Below, piece by piece: positions 18,560 through 28,669 of a DNA stretch of 64,000 nucleotides. The stretch lies in NCBI GenBank assembly GCA_004014935.1, contig CP025321.1:2108001-2172000 (forward strand). The letters are read 5' to 3'. The position numbers were made by a program, and so were the translations under genes. The notes below the pieces were generated by a model. It saw nothing but the letters and a program-made list of their open reading frames with translations. It made no database searches and had not been told where the DNA came from. Numbering within the stretch: position 1 is the first letter of the stretch; each line of letters begins with the position of its first letter. Source of the stretch: Saccharomycopsis malanga. Its lineage: Eukaryota; Ascomycota; Saccharomycetes; Ascoideales; Saccharomycopsidaceae.

Positions 18560-20992
18560 ATGCTTAATTCACGTGTAGTCATAAGAGGCTCACAAGCCAA
18601 GGCTTTGAAAAGTGTTGGTTTGAGAGTCGCGTCAAGACCAATGTCAATGTTGAACAGACCATATAATAATAATAGTAATGGCCTTAGAATCAGAAAGGTT
18701 TTGCCTATGAACAATGCGGTTTTGTGTGCCAATTTTTCCACCACGCCATACAAACTGATCCAAATGAGAATGAATCCACAGCAACAGGAAAAGCCAGCGT
18801 TGGAGGAGTATGGAACAGACTTGACAAAACTAGCTAAAGAGGGCAATTTAGATCCTGTTATTGGCCGTGATGAAGAGATTAGCAGAACCATCCAAATTTT
18901 GTCCAGAAGAACAAAGAATAACCCAATCTTGATTGGGTCTGCTGGTACTGGTAAGACTGCTATTCTTGAAGGGTTAGCACAGAGAATCATTAACAAGCAG
19001 GTGCCGGAAAGTATGAAAAACAAGCGGATCATATCGTTAGACTTGTCCAAGATCATGGCAGGGTCGAAAATGAGAGGTGATGTGGAAGAACGGTTGAACA
19101 AGTTGCTTACCGAAATCCATAATGAAGCAGGCAATATTATTTTATTTATTGATGAAATACATTTGCTTATGGGCTTAGGCAAGACCGATGGATCATCACT
19201 TGATGTTTCAAACTTGCTTAAACCGGATTTGGCAAGAGGCAAATTGCATTGTGTTGGTGCCACCACTATTGACGAATACAGAAAGTTTATAGAAAAGGAT
19301 GTTGCTTTGGCAAGAAGATTCCAGAAAGTATTGATCAACGAGCCATCTGCTACTGATTCGATCTCCATTTTGAGAGGTTTGAAAGAAAAGTACGAGGTCC
19401 ATCATGGGGTTAAGATCAACGACGATGCCTTGGTAGCTGCTGTCAATTTAAGTAGCAGATATATTACCGATCGGTTTTTGCCTGATAAGGCCATTGATTT
19501 AATAGACGAAGCATGTTCGTCTATTAGATTGCAGCATGAATCAAAACCAGATCCTATCCAAAAGTTGGAATACAAGATCATGACCATTCGGATAGAGTTG
19601 GAATCCTTGAAAAAGGAAGAATCCACGCCATCTATAGAATCCAAGAAAGCCTCGCTTAACGAAACACTCGAGGTGTTGAACAAAGAACATGAGGAACTCA
19701 TGAATAGATGGAAGGTTGAAAAAGACAAGATTGACCAAATCAACGCGGAAAAGAAAAAATTGGAGAAATATAGACAAGATTTGGAGACATACCAGTTCAA
19801 CGGAGAATACCAGAAAGCTTCTGAGTTGAAATACGCCAAAATCCCAGAAACAGAAGAGAAAATCCAGAAACTAAATGATGATTACATAAAGGCGAATGAG
19901 GGTAAAGAAGGGGAGTCTCTACTCCGTGATTCCATAACTTCTGAGGAAATTGCCAAGGTGATATCTCGTACTACCGGTATCCCAATGGACTCTTTGTTGA
20001 AACCAGACAAGGACAAGTTGTTGAAAATGGAAGACATATTGAAAAGCGAGATTGTGGGCCAAGACGAAGCTATCAAGGCCATTTCTGATGCTGTCAGATT
20101 ACAAAGAGCTGGTCTCACTAATAGCAAAAAACCAATCGCCAGTTTCATGTTTTTAGGCCCTACTGGTACTGGTAAGACCCAGTTGACCAAAAAACTTGCT
20201 TCGTTCTTGTTCAGTGACGAGTCTGCCATTATCCGCTTCGACATGTCTGAATTCCAAGAAAAGTTCTCCATATCTAGATTGATTGGCGCCCCACCTGGTT
20301 ACGTTGGTTATGATGATTTAGGAGGAAGTGGGGAATTGACCCAACAAGTCAAAACTAAGCCTTATTCTATTGTCTTATTCGATGAGTTTGAGAAAGCACA
20401 TCCAGATATTAACAAACTTTTATTGCAAGTCTTGGATGAAGGCCAATTGACAGATTCTCACGGTAACAAGATTGATTTCAAAAACACCATCATCATCCTT
20501 ACCTCTAATCTTGGTCATGAGTTTTTCCAGAACGATGTCAGTGTAGAAAACAATGTAAGTGATGAAAACATCCCTGTTTCCGATGCTGTCAAAAACCAAG
20601 TTTTAGGTTTGGTCAAAGCTACCTATCCACCTGAATTCATCAACAGATTAAATGATCTTATCATATTCAACAAATTGTCCAAGAAAGCAATGTTGAAAAT
20701 CGTTGATATCAGAATTAACGAAATCCAAAAAGACTTAATTGCTAATAATAAAGACTTCACTTTGGATATCGACAATAACGTTAGAGAATGGATCATTGAA
20801 AATGGCGGCTACGATCCTAATTATGGCGCCAGACCTTTGAATAGATTCATAACTAGACAAATACTTAATCCATTATCCTTGATGTTGATCAGAGGTGAAA
20901 TCAAGAATTCTGATCCAGTGGTGAAAATCGTCGTCGATAATAGCACTAATGAAATCAAGGTGTTGCCTAACCATGAACAGGCCAGCTCATAA
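18560..20992 (+). CDS. HSP78: Mitochondrial Hsp100/ClpB disaggregase Hsp78
   Basis: AAA+ disaggregase of the mitochondrial matrix, which works with mitochondrial Hsp70 to resolubilise proteins after heat stress. 810 residues, close to the 811 of S. cerevisiae Hsp78. The basic N-terminus (MLNSRVVIRGSQAKALKSVG) is a matrix-targeting presequence, and the ClpB N-terminal domain is absent, as usual for Hsp78. The first AAA module begins LDPVIGRDEEI with Walker A GSAGTGKT and Walker B IILFIDEIH. A coiled-coil middle domain follows (about 350-440). The second AAA module has Walker A GPTGTGKT, GAPPGYVGYDD and VLFDEFEKAHP. A perfect heat-shock element stands upstream. Confidence 0.97.
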   Translation: MLNSRVVIRGSQAKALKSVGLRVASRPMSMLNRPYNNNSNGLRIRKVLPMNNAVLCANFSTTPYKLIQMRMNPQQQEKPALEEYGTDLTKLAKEGNLDPVIGRDEEISRTIQILSRRTKNNPILIGSAGTGKTAILEGLAQRIINKQVPESMKNKRIISLDLSKIMAGSKMRGDVEERLNKLLTEIHNEAGNIILFIDEIHLLMGLGKTDGSSLDVSNLLKPDLARGKLHCVGATTIDEYRKFIEKDVALARRFQKVLINEPSATDSISILRGLKEKYEVHHGVKINDDALVAAVNLSSRYITDRFLPDKAIDLIDEACSSIRLQHESKPDPIQKLEYKIMTIRIELESLKKEESTPSIESKKASLNETLEVLNKEHEELMNRWKVEKDKIDQINAEKKKLEKYRQDLETYQFNGEYQKASELKYAKIPETEEKIQKLNDDYIKANEGKEGESLLRDSITSEEIAKVISRTTGIPMDSLLKPDKDKLLKMEDILKSEIVGQDEAIKAISDAVRLQRAGLTNSKKPIASFMFLGPTGTGKTQLTKKLASFLFSDESAIIRFDMSEFQEKFSISRLIGAPPGYVGYDDLGGSGELTQQVKTKPYSIVLFDEFEKAHPDINKLLLQVLDEGQLTDSHGNKIDFKNTIIILTSNLGHEFFQNDVSVENNVSDENIPVSDAVKNQVLGLVKATYPPEFINRLNDLIIFNKLSKKAMLKIVDIRINEIQKDLIANNKDFTLDIDNNVREWIIENGGYDPNYGARPLNRFITRQILNPLSLMLIRGEIKNSDPVVKIVVDNSTNEIKVLPNHEQASS

Positions 20993-21395
20993 TGAATTGG
21001 TCTCTTTGTATATAGCCTGATATTGTTATGCCTCGGTGAGTTGTACAAAATCTGCGATGGCCAATGACATATACATATTTAATACCAGTTTTGTTTTTCC
21101 ACTTTAAAATATAATATACGGGTTTTTAGGAGATAGTTGAACTATTGAATTTCGTGCCCTATTCAGGACATTTGCCTGTAATCAGCAAAATAATTATCAA
21201 TTGACACTAGAATTATATTATTTTTGGTGATAATCTGGCTGTAAATTGTATATTAGCCAACTGAATCCTCTATATCTATAAAATCCCTACAAATTGTTGA
21301 TAGCTTGGCGTTATATATTGAAGAAGTATTAGTAACTTTATCAGCGCAAAACAATAGATTATGTTATTCGACTAAATAACAACTAGAAAAAAAAA

Positions 21396-21478
21396 CTCCG
21401 ATACCGGGAATTGAACCCGGATTTGTGCCGAACACCCTTATTGAGAGGGCACCGTGCTAGCCATTACACTATATCGGA
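21396..21478 (-). tRNA. tRNA-Glu (anticodon CTC) with an 11-nt intron
   Basis: On the minus strand the acceptor arms TCCGATA and TATCGGA pair, with discriminator G. The D arm is GTGTAATGGCTAGCAC. The anticodon stem GTGCC/GGCAC encloses CTCTCA and the T arm is CCGGGTTCAATTCCCGG. The extra bases ATAAGGGTGTT between position 37 and the stem are the intron. Removing 11 nt leaves 72 nt, the length of yeast tRNA-Glu. Confidence 0.93.
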
Positions 21479-22161
21479 CGCAATTGAAAAAAATTATTTT
21501 TAATAAAAGATAATGTGTTGATTTATATGAAAGAGTCAGAATAGCGATTATAGACAACCGGAGTAACAAGTCACTTATGAATCACTTTTGTAATAAAAAG
21601 TAATCATTTTTGATATCTATTTAACAGGGAAGTAGCATATTTGGAGTGTTCACCTATTTACGATATGTTTTAACTCTATATATAAAATTTATAATCAAAA
21701 CACTGGAGTTATCTTAGCATGTAGCAAATATTCTTCATAAGAAGACTTTTCACCATTGAACACTATGTACGTGCATTTGTATAGCTAGTATTGTCATTAA
21801 ATTAGCTCTTCAATCTCAGCTAACTTGAAGTTATAATAGAATATTTACACCGACAGGCCAGGCACACATTTACTCATAAATCGGACTTACAGTGTAATTT
21901 GATTTGTAGCTAATTTTTAGCTTAGGTCATAATTCATGAGCTTACTAAATGCTCTTGTAGGTAAAATATGGCACAATGGCTTTATTTATAACTAGCAGGT
22001 ATTTCCATGGATGTTTACATCAAAAAAAGTTAAAGCATTGTTACCACTTTAAGGCTTTGACACAATATTCTACAAAATAAATCTTATATGTTAGATCCTC
22101 ATGGTGGTATATAAAGGGAAAAAAATATGCAGTAGTAAAGAAATGCTATATATGAGATAAA
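21479..22161. other. Intergenic between tRNA-Glu and MGR1
   Basis: AT-rich, no coding frame and no dispersed repeat recognised. Confidence 0.5.
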
Positions 22162-23517
22162 TCACGACTCATTGTCCAGATTTTCTGATTGCAGCCCACT
22201 GACCAAAACAAGGGCACCAGCTGAGTTTTCACTGAGGCTATTAGGCTCATCAATATCGTTTTGGTCATCACTTATTGGAGCAGATAATGTTATTGGTTTA
22301 CTATTCCCTTCGGCAGTTTCTGAAACAAGTTTCTTAGGCTCATAGGTGTATTCAGGAGATTTTGGAATCAGATTAAGTTGAATAACAGTATCGTAACAAA
22401 GACTTACCCAGGGTTTGACTCTAAATTTCCAGAACATGTCAAAATTATCTTCGAGCAACTTGATGTCCTCGTCATCTTCAATGATTATTTCAGATCTATG
22501 GTCGTCCTCGTGGGAATGATGTTCTTCATTTTCTTTTACGTATGATTCCAATATATTTTCATTATAATTTGGTGAGTTGTTAGTCTGATGTTCTTTCTCC
22601 TCATCTTGCAGTTGGTATGAAGAACGTTGTTGGATAAAGTTTTCAAATGATGATTCGCTAGACAATATCTCACGGAATGCTTCTCTATTTACAGCTTTTA
22701 CACTAAGATAATGGCCAATCACTTTTTTTGCACTAGCAATCCTGGCAGGATCTTGGAAAGAGCTTTTTTTCTTTTTGATAGAATCAGCGAGTAGCTGTTC
22801 ACGTCTCCACCATATATGGTATCTTTCAGCAAATAATTCTGATTTTACGTCAATGTCTTCAAAGGCAGGTGTTGCTCCAAACCAACGATACCATATATCG
22901 GTGGACCGTTTAGTGTAATCGGAAGAGTCATCTTTTTTAATTAAAAAATGTAGGACTTGGTCTGTAAGAGCACGATTGGCTCTTGCATCTTCTACTCTCG
23001 GATCGTAAGGGAAAAAAAGCCTAGCATATTCAAGACTACTGAGAGACATGAGAACAGTGCCGGCTAAAAGAAAAGGAGTCTTTGCGAGCGAATTGAGAAT
23101 ACGACGAGGCCATGATGGCAGTGGAACAAAAACATTTAAATGATTAAACGGGCGCCATGATTGACGTGGCCTTAGACCAAACTGGACTTTACGGCCGAAA
23201 TTGAATATGGCTAGGCCAGTGAAAAGTTGTAGCGATGAGAGGATAAACAGACATTCCTTACAATCATAAGAAGGAGCAAGAGAACCCCAAAGCATTAACC
23301 CATGGAATTTCAAATTAGTAGCCAAACCTTTTTTATCATTAGATTCATTTTTCATATCAATGGACGATGAGCCGTCATTTTGGCCATTAGAACCATTGCC
23401 TAGCTGTGTATTATCATTACTTGTATCATTATTATTCGATGTTTCATCCTTGGAAAATGAAAACCAGCTCTTTCCCAGATCACCGTTATTCCCACTGGAC
23501 GGAAAAAACCTGCCCAT
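22162..23517 (-). CDS. MGR1: i-AAA protease adaptor Mgr1
   Basis: Mgr1 is an adaptor of the mitochondrial inner-membrane i-AAA protease Yme1. The 451-residue product matches the family layout: a disordered Asn/Ser-rich N-terminus, then GLMLWGSLAPSYDCKECLFI and a first membrane helix (LFILSSLQLFTGLAIFNFG). A second helix follows in PFLLAGTVLMSLSSLEYARL and ends FFPYDPR, comparable with the SLLELTRLNFLKYDPW region of S. cerevisiae Mgr1. Near the C-terminus KPWVSLCYDTVIQLNLIPKS resembles the WMTLALETSLSIKFIP block. The assignment rests on remembered similarity of these blocks, so it is good but not certain. ATG at 23517. Confidence 0.78.
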   Translation of the reverse strand: MGRFFPSSGNNGDLGKSWFSFSKDETSNNNDTSNDNTQLGNGSNGQNDGSSSIDMKNESNDKKGLATNLKFHGLMLWGSLAPSYDCKECLFILSSLQLFTGLAIFNFGRKVQFGLRPRQSWRPFNHLNVFVPLPSWPRRILNSLAKTPFLLAGTVLMSLSSLEYARLFFPYDPRVEDARANRALTDQVLHFLIKKDDSSDYTKRSTDIWYRWFGATPAFEDIDVKSELFAERYHIWWRREQLLADSIKKKKSSFQDPARIASAKKVIGHYLSVKAVNREAFREILSSESSFENFIQQRSSYQLQDEEKEHQTNNSPNYNENILESYVKENEEHHSHEDDHRSEIIIEDDEDIKLLEDNFDMFWKFRVKPWVSLCYDTVIQLNLIPKSPEYTYEPKKLVSETAEGNSKPITLSAPISDDQNDIDEPNSLSENSAGALVLVSGLQSENLDNES

Positions 23518-25422
23518 TGTGGAGTTGTAGTATAGTAATGTTGTTTTATACGTAGCGCTGCGTTGCAGTTGAATGTTAATTTCTATAGTGAAATATTCAT
23601 GTCTAGAGCATCTCTTTATTCATCGTGATTAATTGCTTAGTTAACTATCAGGTGATTGTTAACAATAGTAAGACGTGATTCACGGAGTCCATTCATTGTG
23701 CTGTATTTCCCTTTATAAATGAGACTAGAAAAAGGTTCTAGAATTTAATAGACAATTTCCGAGATATGGAGCATCAACTATAATATGCAATAAAAACTTG
23801 CATCACACCTTTGGGCTGTTGAGTAAATCGCAATCAAATATATTATGATTATATAGGTGGGAATATGTTTAAAGAATAAGGAAAATACATGTTCAGAGTA
23901 GAATTTCTCTTGTATGACGAAAGGTAAAATACTTGATAAACTTTTCACTTTATATAAACAGTGTTTAGCAATTTAAATAGCTATAAACACAACGTAAAAA
24001 GGCGGATAGAGTATATAAACCAAATAGCTGATGATACTCTGTTTTGGTATTCACCACGACTGAGAGTAACAATTGAGAGATCATTGGGTATTGTCAGCAC
24101 TATAATGGGCAGACAGTAGTGCTTGGTAATCTTACTAGAAAGAAAAATTGCATTTATTTGCAAGAATTTTGAATGTCAACTTCTTGGTCCATAGAGTTTA
24201 GCAAAACGTGGAGTGTACAACTTTACTTGCTTAGATTTTGAGAAACAAGATATTCAGAATCCCAAATTTTCTATAGGTAGTTGGACAAATTTGGTATCTG
24301 TTGGTTTACGCGAATCAAAGGAGAAAGTCCTTCAGATCAGACCATAAAGCAGCTTAATAGGTATACAAGCCTGTAAATCTGTTTGTTACAAGTAGTTTTC
24401 TTTTAACTACAAACTTCAAAATGTTATACTGGACCCCGTAATTATTTCTCCAACCAAACCTGGTGAGGTACAGAGGATTTGCAGCCGGACTCATATACTG
24501 GGGTTACCAAATAGGTAAGGACCATCGCAGTTGCCGTTGAGTTAATTACCAGCAAACCAGGAACAATGTGGTGTGGTACAATAGAATGGCTTTGTTTGAG
24601 TCCAGTATAGATATGAGAACCAGGGTTAACCTTGTTGAGGTGTGCACACTGATTCAAAAGAGTAGATGTTGGGAACAAAGCTACAAAATACAGAAGAATA
24701 GTAGATTTGAAAGTTATCAGCAGGTCCAGAAAATCAGTTCTCTTGTTGTCTTATTGACTGAAATGTAATTCATTATTCTACTTTTACGTAAAGTATGTAT
24801 TTATATAAATACCATATATCTTCATTTGTATGCATTTAAATATTACAAGGTTTAAGGTATCATCTGTCAGATAGAACACAATGATGAAAATATAATGTAA
24901 TTTTATACCTTGACGTTTGTAATCTCGATTGAGAAAGCATTGTAATGTTTATATGGCTTTTGATTGATATGCATTTTTCATATAAATACTAAGCAAAATT
25001 CCCTGCAACCCAACCTACAGCTTATTCCCTGCCCATTGGCAATTTGCAATACCTGTCTTTTACTAGGAAAACAATCCTGGCCCCATTGTGACGTCTCTTT
25101 GGAAATCCTCTTATCCATACATTGACGAAAATAGAGTGTGTCATTTAATTACTCTGGGTGCCAAGTTCCTTGCCATGGGGTTTCCCTAACATGCATACAA
25201 GCCATGCGCTTTTCACCAATATAGAATCTACAACTTAGCATCCTTACCAGCAATACATCATGTTAATCTATTATTTCAAAACAAAAACGTCTATAAGAAA
25301 GGCTGTTTTCGCTATCCTCCAATAAGTTTGTTAGTTGTTTTTCCTCAACAGCATTCTACACTCGCTTGAATACATTTCAAATTATACCCTATTGATACCT
25401 ACTTTTGCTATTTACACTCATA
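23518..25422. other. Long intergenic region with one doubtful reading frame
   Basis: About 1.9 kb without a supported gene. A minus-strand frame at about 24442-24730 encodes 78 or more residues with reasonable codon use and a hydrophobic stretch (FKSTILLYFVALFPTSTLLN), but has no usable upstream ATG. It may be a remnant or chance. The 3' end (about 25000-25422) is the promoter of the secreted precursor gene, with a long AT-rich and pyrimidine-rich leader. Confidence 0.4.
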
Positions 25423-26790
25423 ATGAAATATTCTAACGCTGTCTTAATTGCTGCTGTTGCGCAATTCCTTTACACCGCTAGTGCCATCACCATCCCTCAA
25501 AATGGCGTCAAAACCGTTGCTGAGGACGCACTTAAGGTGGGTGCTGGTGTAATTCCTACAGCCATTCCAAAACGTGATTTTACCGTTGACAAGTCCCCAG
25601 AGGACTTTTCGTCTGATTCTATTCCTCCAGAAATCTTGAATTCCATCCCAGAAGGCCTTTTTCCTTCTGACGAATCAAAGGAGAAGCGTGGAGACTTGAG
25701 CATTCTCTCTGATATCATCTCCCCTAAAGATATTCTTTCTGATGACAACATTCTCGCTTCCAACAGCCTTGAAATCAACATTGACCCATCAATCTCAATT
25801 CCTTCTCTTTCAATTCCATCTCTTGCTCCTAAAAAGGAGAAACGTGACGCAGGCTTGCTCAGTGGCCTTTTGGGATCTGAAACTTATTCCATTTCAGGCA
25901 GTAACGTTGCTTCTTCCAATGACGTTGACATGACCAACAATGTTGACTTGTCTTGGAAAAATAACAACAAAAAAGACAAACGTGATTTCACTGTCATCAC
26001 CAAGCCATCTGATCCTCTGTGTGAATCAAATGAAAAGCGTGATCTCAACATCATCACTAACCCATCTCATCCATGTGCTCCAAAAAACAAACGTGATTTG
26101 GGCATTCTCTCTGATATTCTTTCCCCTAGCCATCTTATCTCTGGCAGTAACATTGGATCATCCAATGATGTTAAATTGTCATGGAAAAACAAGGATCAAG
26201 AAGACAAAAACAAGCGTGACCTCATTGATTTGAAAATCAGTCCATCTGTTGATGCTGAATCTATCAAACTTCAAAAAGGTGCCATTCCAACTGGCTTTCC
26301 AAAAGAGAAGCGTGCTTTTATTGGAATTGATGTTTCACCAGACGTTGATATCAAGTCTGTCGATCTTGAATCCAAAGTTATTCCAACCGGTTTGCCTAAA
26401 GAAAAACGTGCTTTTATTGACATTGACGTTACTCCAGATATTGACGTCAAATCTATTGATCTTGAATCCAAAGCTGTTCCAACAGGCATTCCATCTAAGC
26501 GTGGCTTTATTGACGTTGATATAAGTCCATCTGTCGGCGTTGATTCTGCTAAACTTCCATCTGGCCTTCTTCCAAAGGGTAAGCGTGGTTTTATTGATGT
26601 TGACGTTAGTCCAACTGTTGATATCAAATCAGTGGAGCTTAAAAATGCCGCTGTTCCAACTGGTATTCCACTGGACAAACGTAATTTCCTTGCTAAACTA
26701 ATTCCTGCTGGAATTGTTTCTGAATTCCCATCTAGCATTCCAAGCAGTTATCCAACTGACGCTGCTGGTTTTGCATCTTTGTTATCTTAA
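25423..26790 (+). CDS. Secreted precursor with 12 Lys-Arg (Kex2-type) sites
   Basis: 455 residues. ATG at 25423 gives a clean signal peptide (MKYSNAVLIAAVAQFLYTASA); the TTG further upstream is not a start. Lys-Arg pairs end at residues 51, 89, 141, 187, 206, 224, 265, 297, 329, 360, 388 and 420, mostly as KEKR, NKR or DKR, and all with CGT for Arg. This predicts 13 fragments after Kex2 cleavage. Five successive units (266-420) are 28-32 residues long and share a D-I-D-V-S-P core and a P-T-G-(I/F/L)-P end. Two short units (188-206 and 207-224) each hold one Cys. Two longer units (142-187, 225-265) share an ISGSN..SSNDV..LSWKN core. It is unlike candidalysin or alpha-factor units in sequence. 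Peptide function is unknown. Confidence 0.88.
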   Translation: MKYSNAVLIAAVAQFLYTASAITIPQNGVKTVAEDALKVGAGVIPTAIPKRDFTVDKSPEDFSSDSIPPEILNSIPEGLFPSDESKEKRGDLSILSDIISPKDILSDDNILASNSLEINIDPSISIPSLSIPSLAPKKEKRDAGLLSGLLGSETYSISGSNVASSNDVDMTNNVDLSWKNNNKKDKRDFTVITKPSDPLCESNEKRDLNIITNPSHPCAPKNKRDLGILSDILSPSHLISGSNIGSSNDVKLSWKNKDQEDKNKRDLIDLKISPSVDAESIKLQKGAIPTGFPKEKRAFIGIDVSPDVDIKSVDLESKVIPTGLPKEKRAFIDIDVTPDIDVKSIDLESKAVPTGIPSKRGFIDVDISPSVGVDSAKLPSGLLPKGKRGFIDVDVSPTVDIKSVELKNAAVPTGIPLDKRNFLAKLIPAGIVSEFPSSIPSSYPTDAAGFASLLS

Positions 26791-26866
26791 TTGTTAGTAG
26801 TTAGAATTATATAAATCAAATACACCAAAATTGCCGTTTCATTTAGTAACTCAACGTACATTAGTT

Positions 26867-28177
26867 TCATAATAGAAAATACAACAAGTTGATCATATCA
26901 ATCAAGCCCTTGGAGAAGCTTTTAACAGGGTACAGTAAAATGTGATCCATACTATACACTCTAGATGTAACTGCAGCCCGGTATAATTGAGAGAGCCAGT
27001 GACTGATGGTGATGAATGTTTTGAAAGATGACCACAGGTTTGTTATTTTGAGATCCAATGTCAAAAGATCATTACTGGGGACTTGTGCCTTAACAAAGGG
27101 AAGTTTCTTTGTAGCAAAGCTATTGTGAAACACGATTGGATAATACAACGAAATAGTTCCTGATGCCTTGTCTCTTCTATTCGCAGGATCCAAGTTTATC
27201 AAACTTTTCAAAGCTTCGGACAATAATGGATATTGCAAAATAGGAGCCGCCTCTGGATGTACAATGGTAACAGGAAGCAGCGGAACCACATATATGGACC
27301 CATCGAGACCTGTGTACAAAATGTCCTGTTTCTTGAACTCCAAACGTTTGTGAAAGACAAGGTCGTTTGCCAGGTTATCATGGTAATTGTCGCTTAATGA
27401 TACACCGTGTTTGGAAAGATATACGTGAAAATAAATCAAATCATCAGATTCAGCAAGGGATTTCAACTTCTTGTAGGAAATTCTCACCTTCAAGTCCTCG
27501 CCCGCCAAGTCTCGATTACTCAACTGGAAATCCTTGATGGACAAATTGGGAGTGGCTCTTCTATTTCTCGGGTTGCTAATGTTGAAGTCTCTTTTGCTGT
27601 TTACAAAAACTCGTAGGTCAAATTTACGCACCGTGCTGTCCAAAAAGTTCGGATTCCAAATAGGAACGATCTTTTGCGGTGTTATCCTGGAATTGATATA
27701 TAGAAGATCTTCTTTACTAGGGCCAGTCTTAGGCGTGTTGTGACTCCTTTCGGGCATTTGGATTTCCGTAAACGAAGAGAGCTTTAATGACTCAATGTAC
27801 GATTGAGACGATAAATACTCCTGAGCTGGCGTTCCCTCTGGAATCTCAATGTCAAGAGTTATCTTAGGCTTGAGAGCATTAGAGTGCGGCTCGTTGGCTT
27901 TGATCTCTTTGAGTACACCTTCAGTAAACTCGTCTGTACGTATAGAACTCTCGGACACATGCCCTCCATCCTCAGGGCCAACTATTCTCTCAATGAGCCC
28001 AAAAAACAAATTTAGCGCTATCACTAGTATCAATACATATTTTCCGATTTCTAATAAGATAGACCAGATTGAAATTGGACGTACTGCTTCAACAACATTG
28101 GTAGCTTCTTCTTGGACAACTTTATTTAAAACATCTGCTTCACCTTGTTTCTTGGTATTCCGTCGTCTGCTTGCCAT
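26867..28177 (-). CDS. CLPTM1-family protein lacking the C-terminal membrane block
   Basis: 436 residues from ATG at 28177 (MASRRRNTKKQ); a TTG upstream is not a start. One membrane helix near the N-terminus (ISIWSILLEIGKYVLILVIALNLFFGLI) is followed by a luminal domain with the CLPTM1 features DLIYFHVYLSKHG, KRLEFKKQ, and YYPIVFHNSF, and near the end LTLDLKITNLWSSFKTFITI. Family members elsewhere continue with about five transmembrane segments; here the protein ends about 30 residues later in DMINLLYFLL. The convergent precursor gene begins its 3' end only 76 bases away. It is either a truncated gene or a lineage-specific short form. The family is known in animals and many fungi as an ER membrane protein. 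Absence in S. cerevisiae is from memory. Confidence 0.65.
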   Translation of the reverse strand: MASRRRNTKKQGEADVLNKVVQEEATNVVEAVRPISIWSILLEIGKYVLILVIALNLFFGLIERIVGPEDGGHVSESSIRTDEFTEGVLKEIKANEPHSNALKPKITLDIEIPEGTPAQEYLSSQSYIESLKLSSFTEIQMPERSHNTPKTGPSKEDLLYINSRITPQKIVPIWNPNFLDSTVRKFDLRVFVNSKRDFNISNPRNRRATPNLSIKDFQLSNRDLAGEDLKVRISYKKLKSLAESDDLIYFHVYLSKHGVSLSDNYHDNLANDLVFHKRLEFKKQDILYTGLDGSIYVVPLLPVTIVHPEAAPILQYPLLSEALKSLINLDPANRRDKASGTISLYYPIVFHNSFATKKLPFVKAQVPSNDLLTLDLKITNLWSSFKTFITISHWLSQLYRAAVTSRVYSMDHILLYPVKSFSKGLIDMINLLYFLL

Positions 28178-28337
28178 TTTGGTAATCCATTGTCCCAATC
28201 TGGCTATTCTATACAGAATGTCATAGATCAAAAGTAAGTTAGCTTTTATTATACACTTTAGAGGGTGTAGTATGTCCCTGTAAAATTTGCTCTACCTATT
28301 TTACTCCTCTCAAAATAAAAAAAAAATTTCAATAATT

Positions 28338-28409
28338 AGCGCCATGGCGCAGTGGAAGCGCGCAGGGCTCATAACCCTGATGTCCTAGGATCGAAACCTA
28401 GTGGTGCTA
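28338..28409 (+). tRNA. Initiator tRNA-Met (CAT)
   Basis: AGCGCCATGGCGCAGTGGAA starts a 72-nt cloverleaf almost identical to the yeast initiator tRNA. It has a GCAGGGCTCATAACCCTG anticodon arm with anticodon CAT, GATCGAAAC in the T loop (the initiator-type A54 instead of T) and the 3' end GGTGCTA. The A1-T72 end pair is also diagnostic of initiators. A run of T follows as terminator. Confidence 0.96.
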
Positions 28410-28595
28410 TTTTTTTTTGCTTTTACTTGAGTGTTATTCCAAGTGTGAAGGAGGTGAAAGACAGATATTTTTTTAACAGTGGATTAGAAAGATGCTTTGT
28501 TCTGACAATAAATGACAGGCTATGTATGAATTTTACAAATTAAAAATATTGGTTTTCCAAACAGTAGAATGATATGGTGTTATTACGGTCATCAT

Positions 28596-28669
28596 GACTT
28601 CTTAGCGTAGAGGTTTATCGCATTTGCTTCACACGCAAAAGATCCCGAGTTCGAACCTCGGAGAGGTCA
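28596..28669 (+). tRNA. tRNA-Val (anticodon CAC)
   Basis: 74 nt. Acceptor GACTTCT pairs with AGAGGTC (one G-U), anticodon arm TTTGC-TTCACAC-GCAAA gives CAC, T arm CCGAGTTCGAACCTCGG, discriminator A. A T-run terminator follows at 28670. Confidence 0.95.

Noticed and set aside
18481-19368. A 295-residue minus-strand frame over HSP78
   Set aside because: Antisense shadow of HSP78, whose domains are unambiguous on the plus strand.
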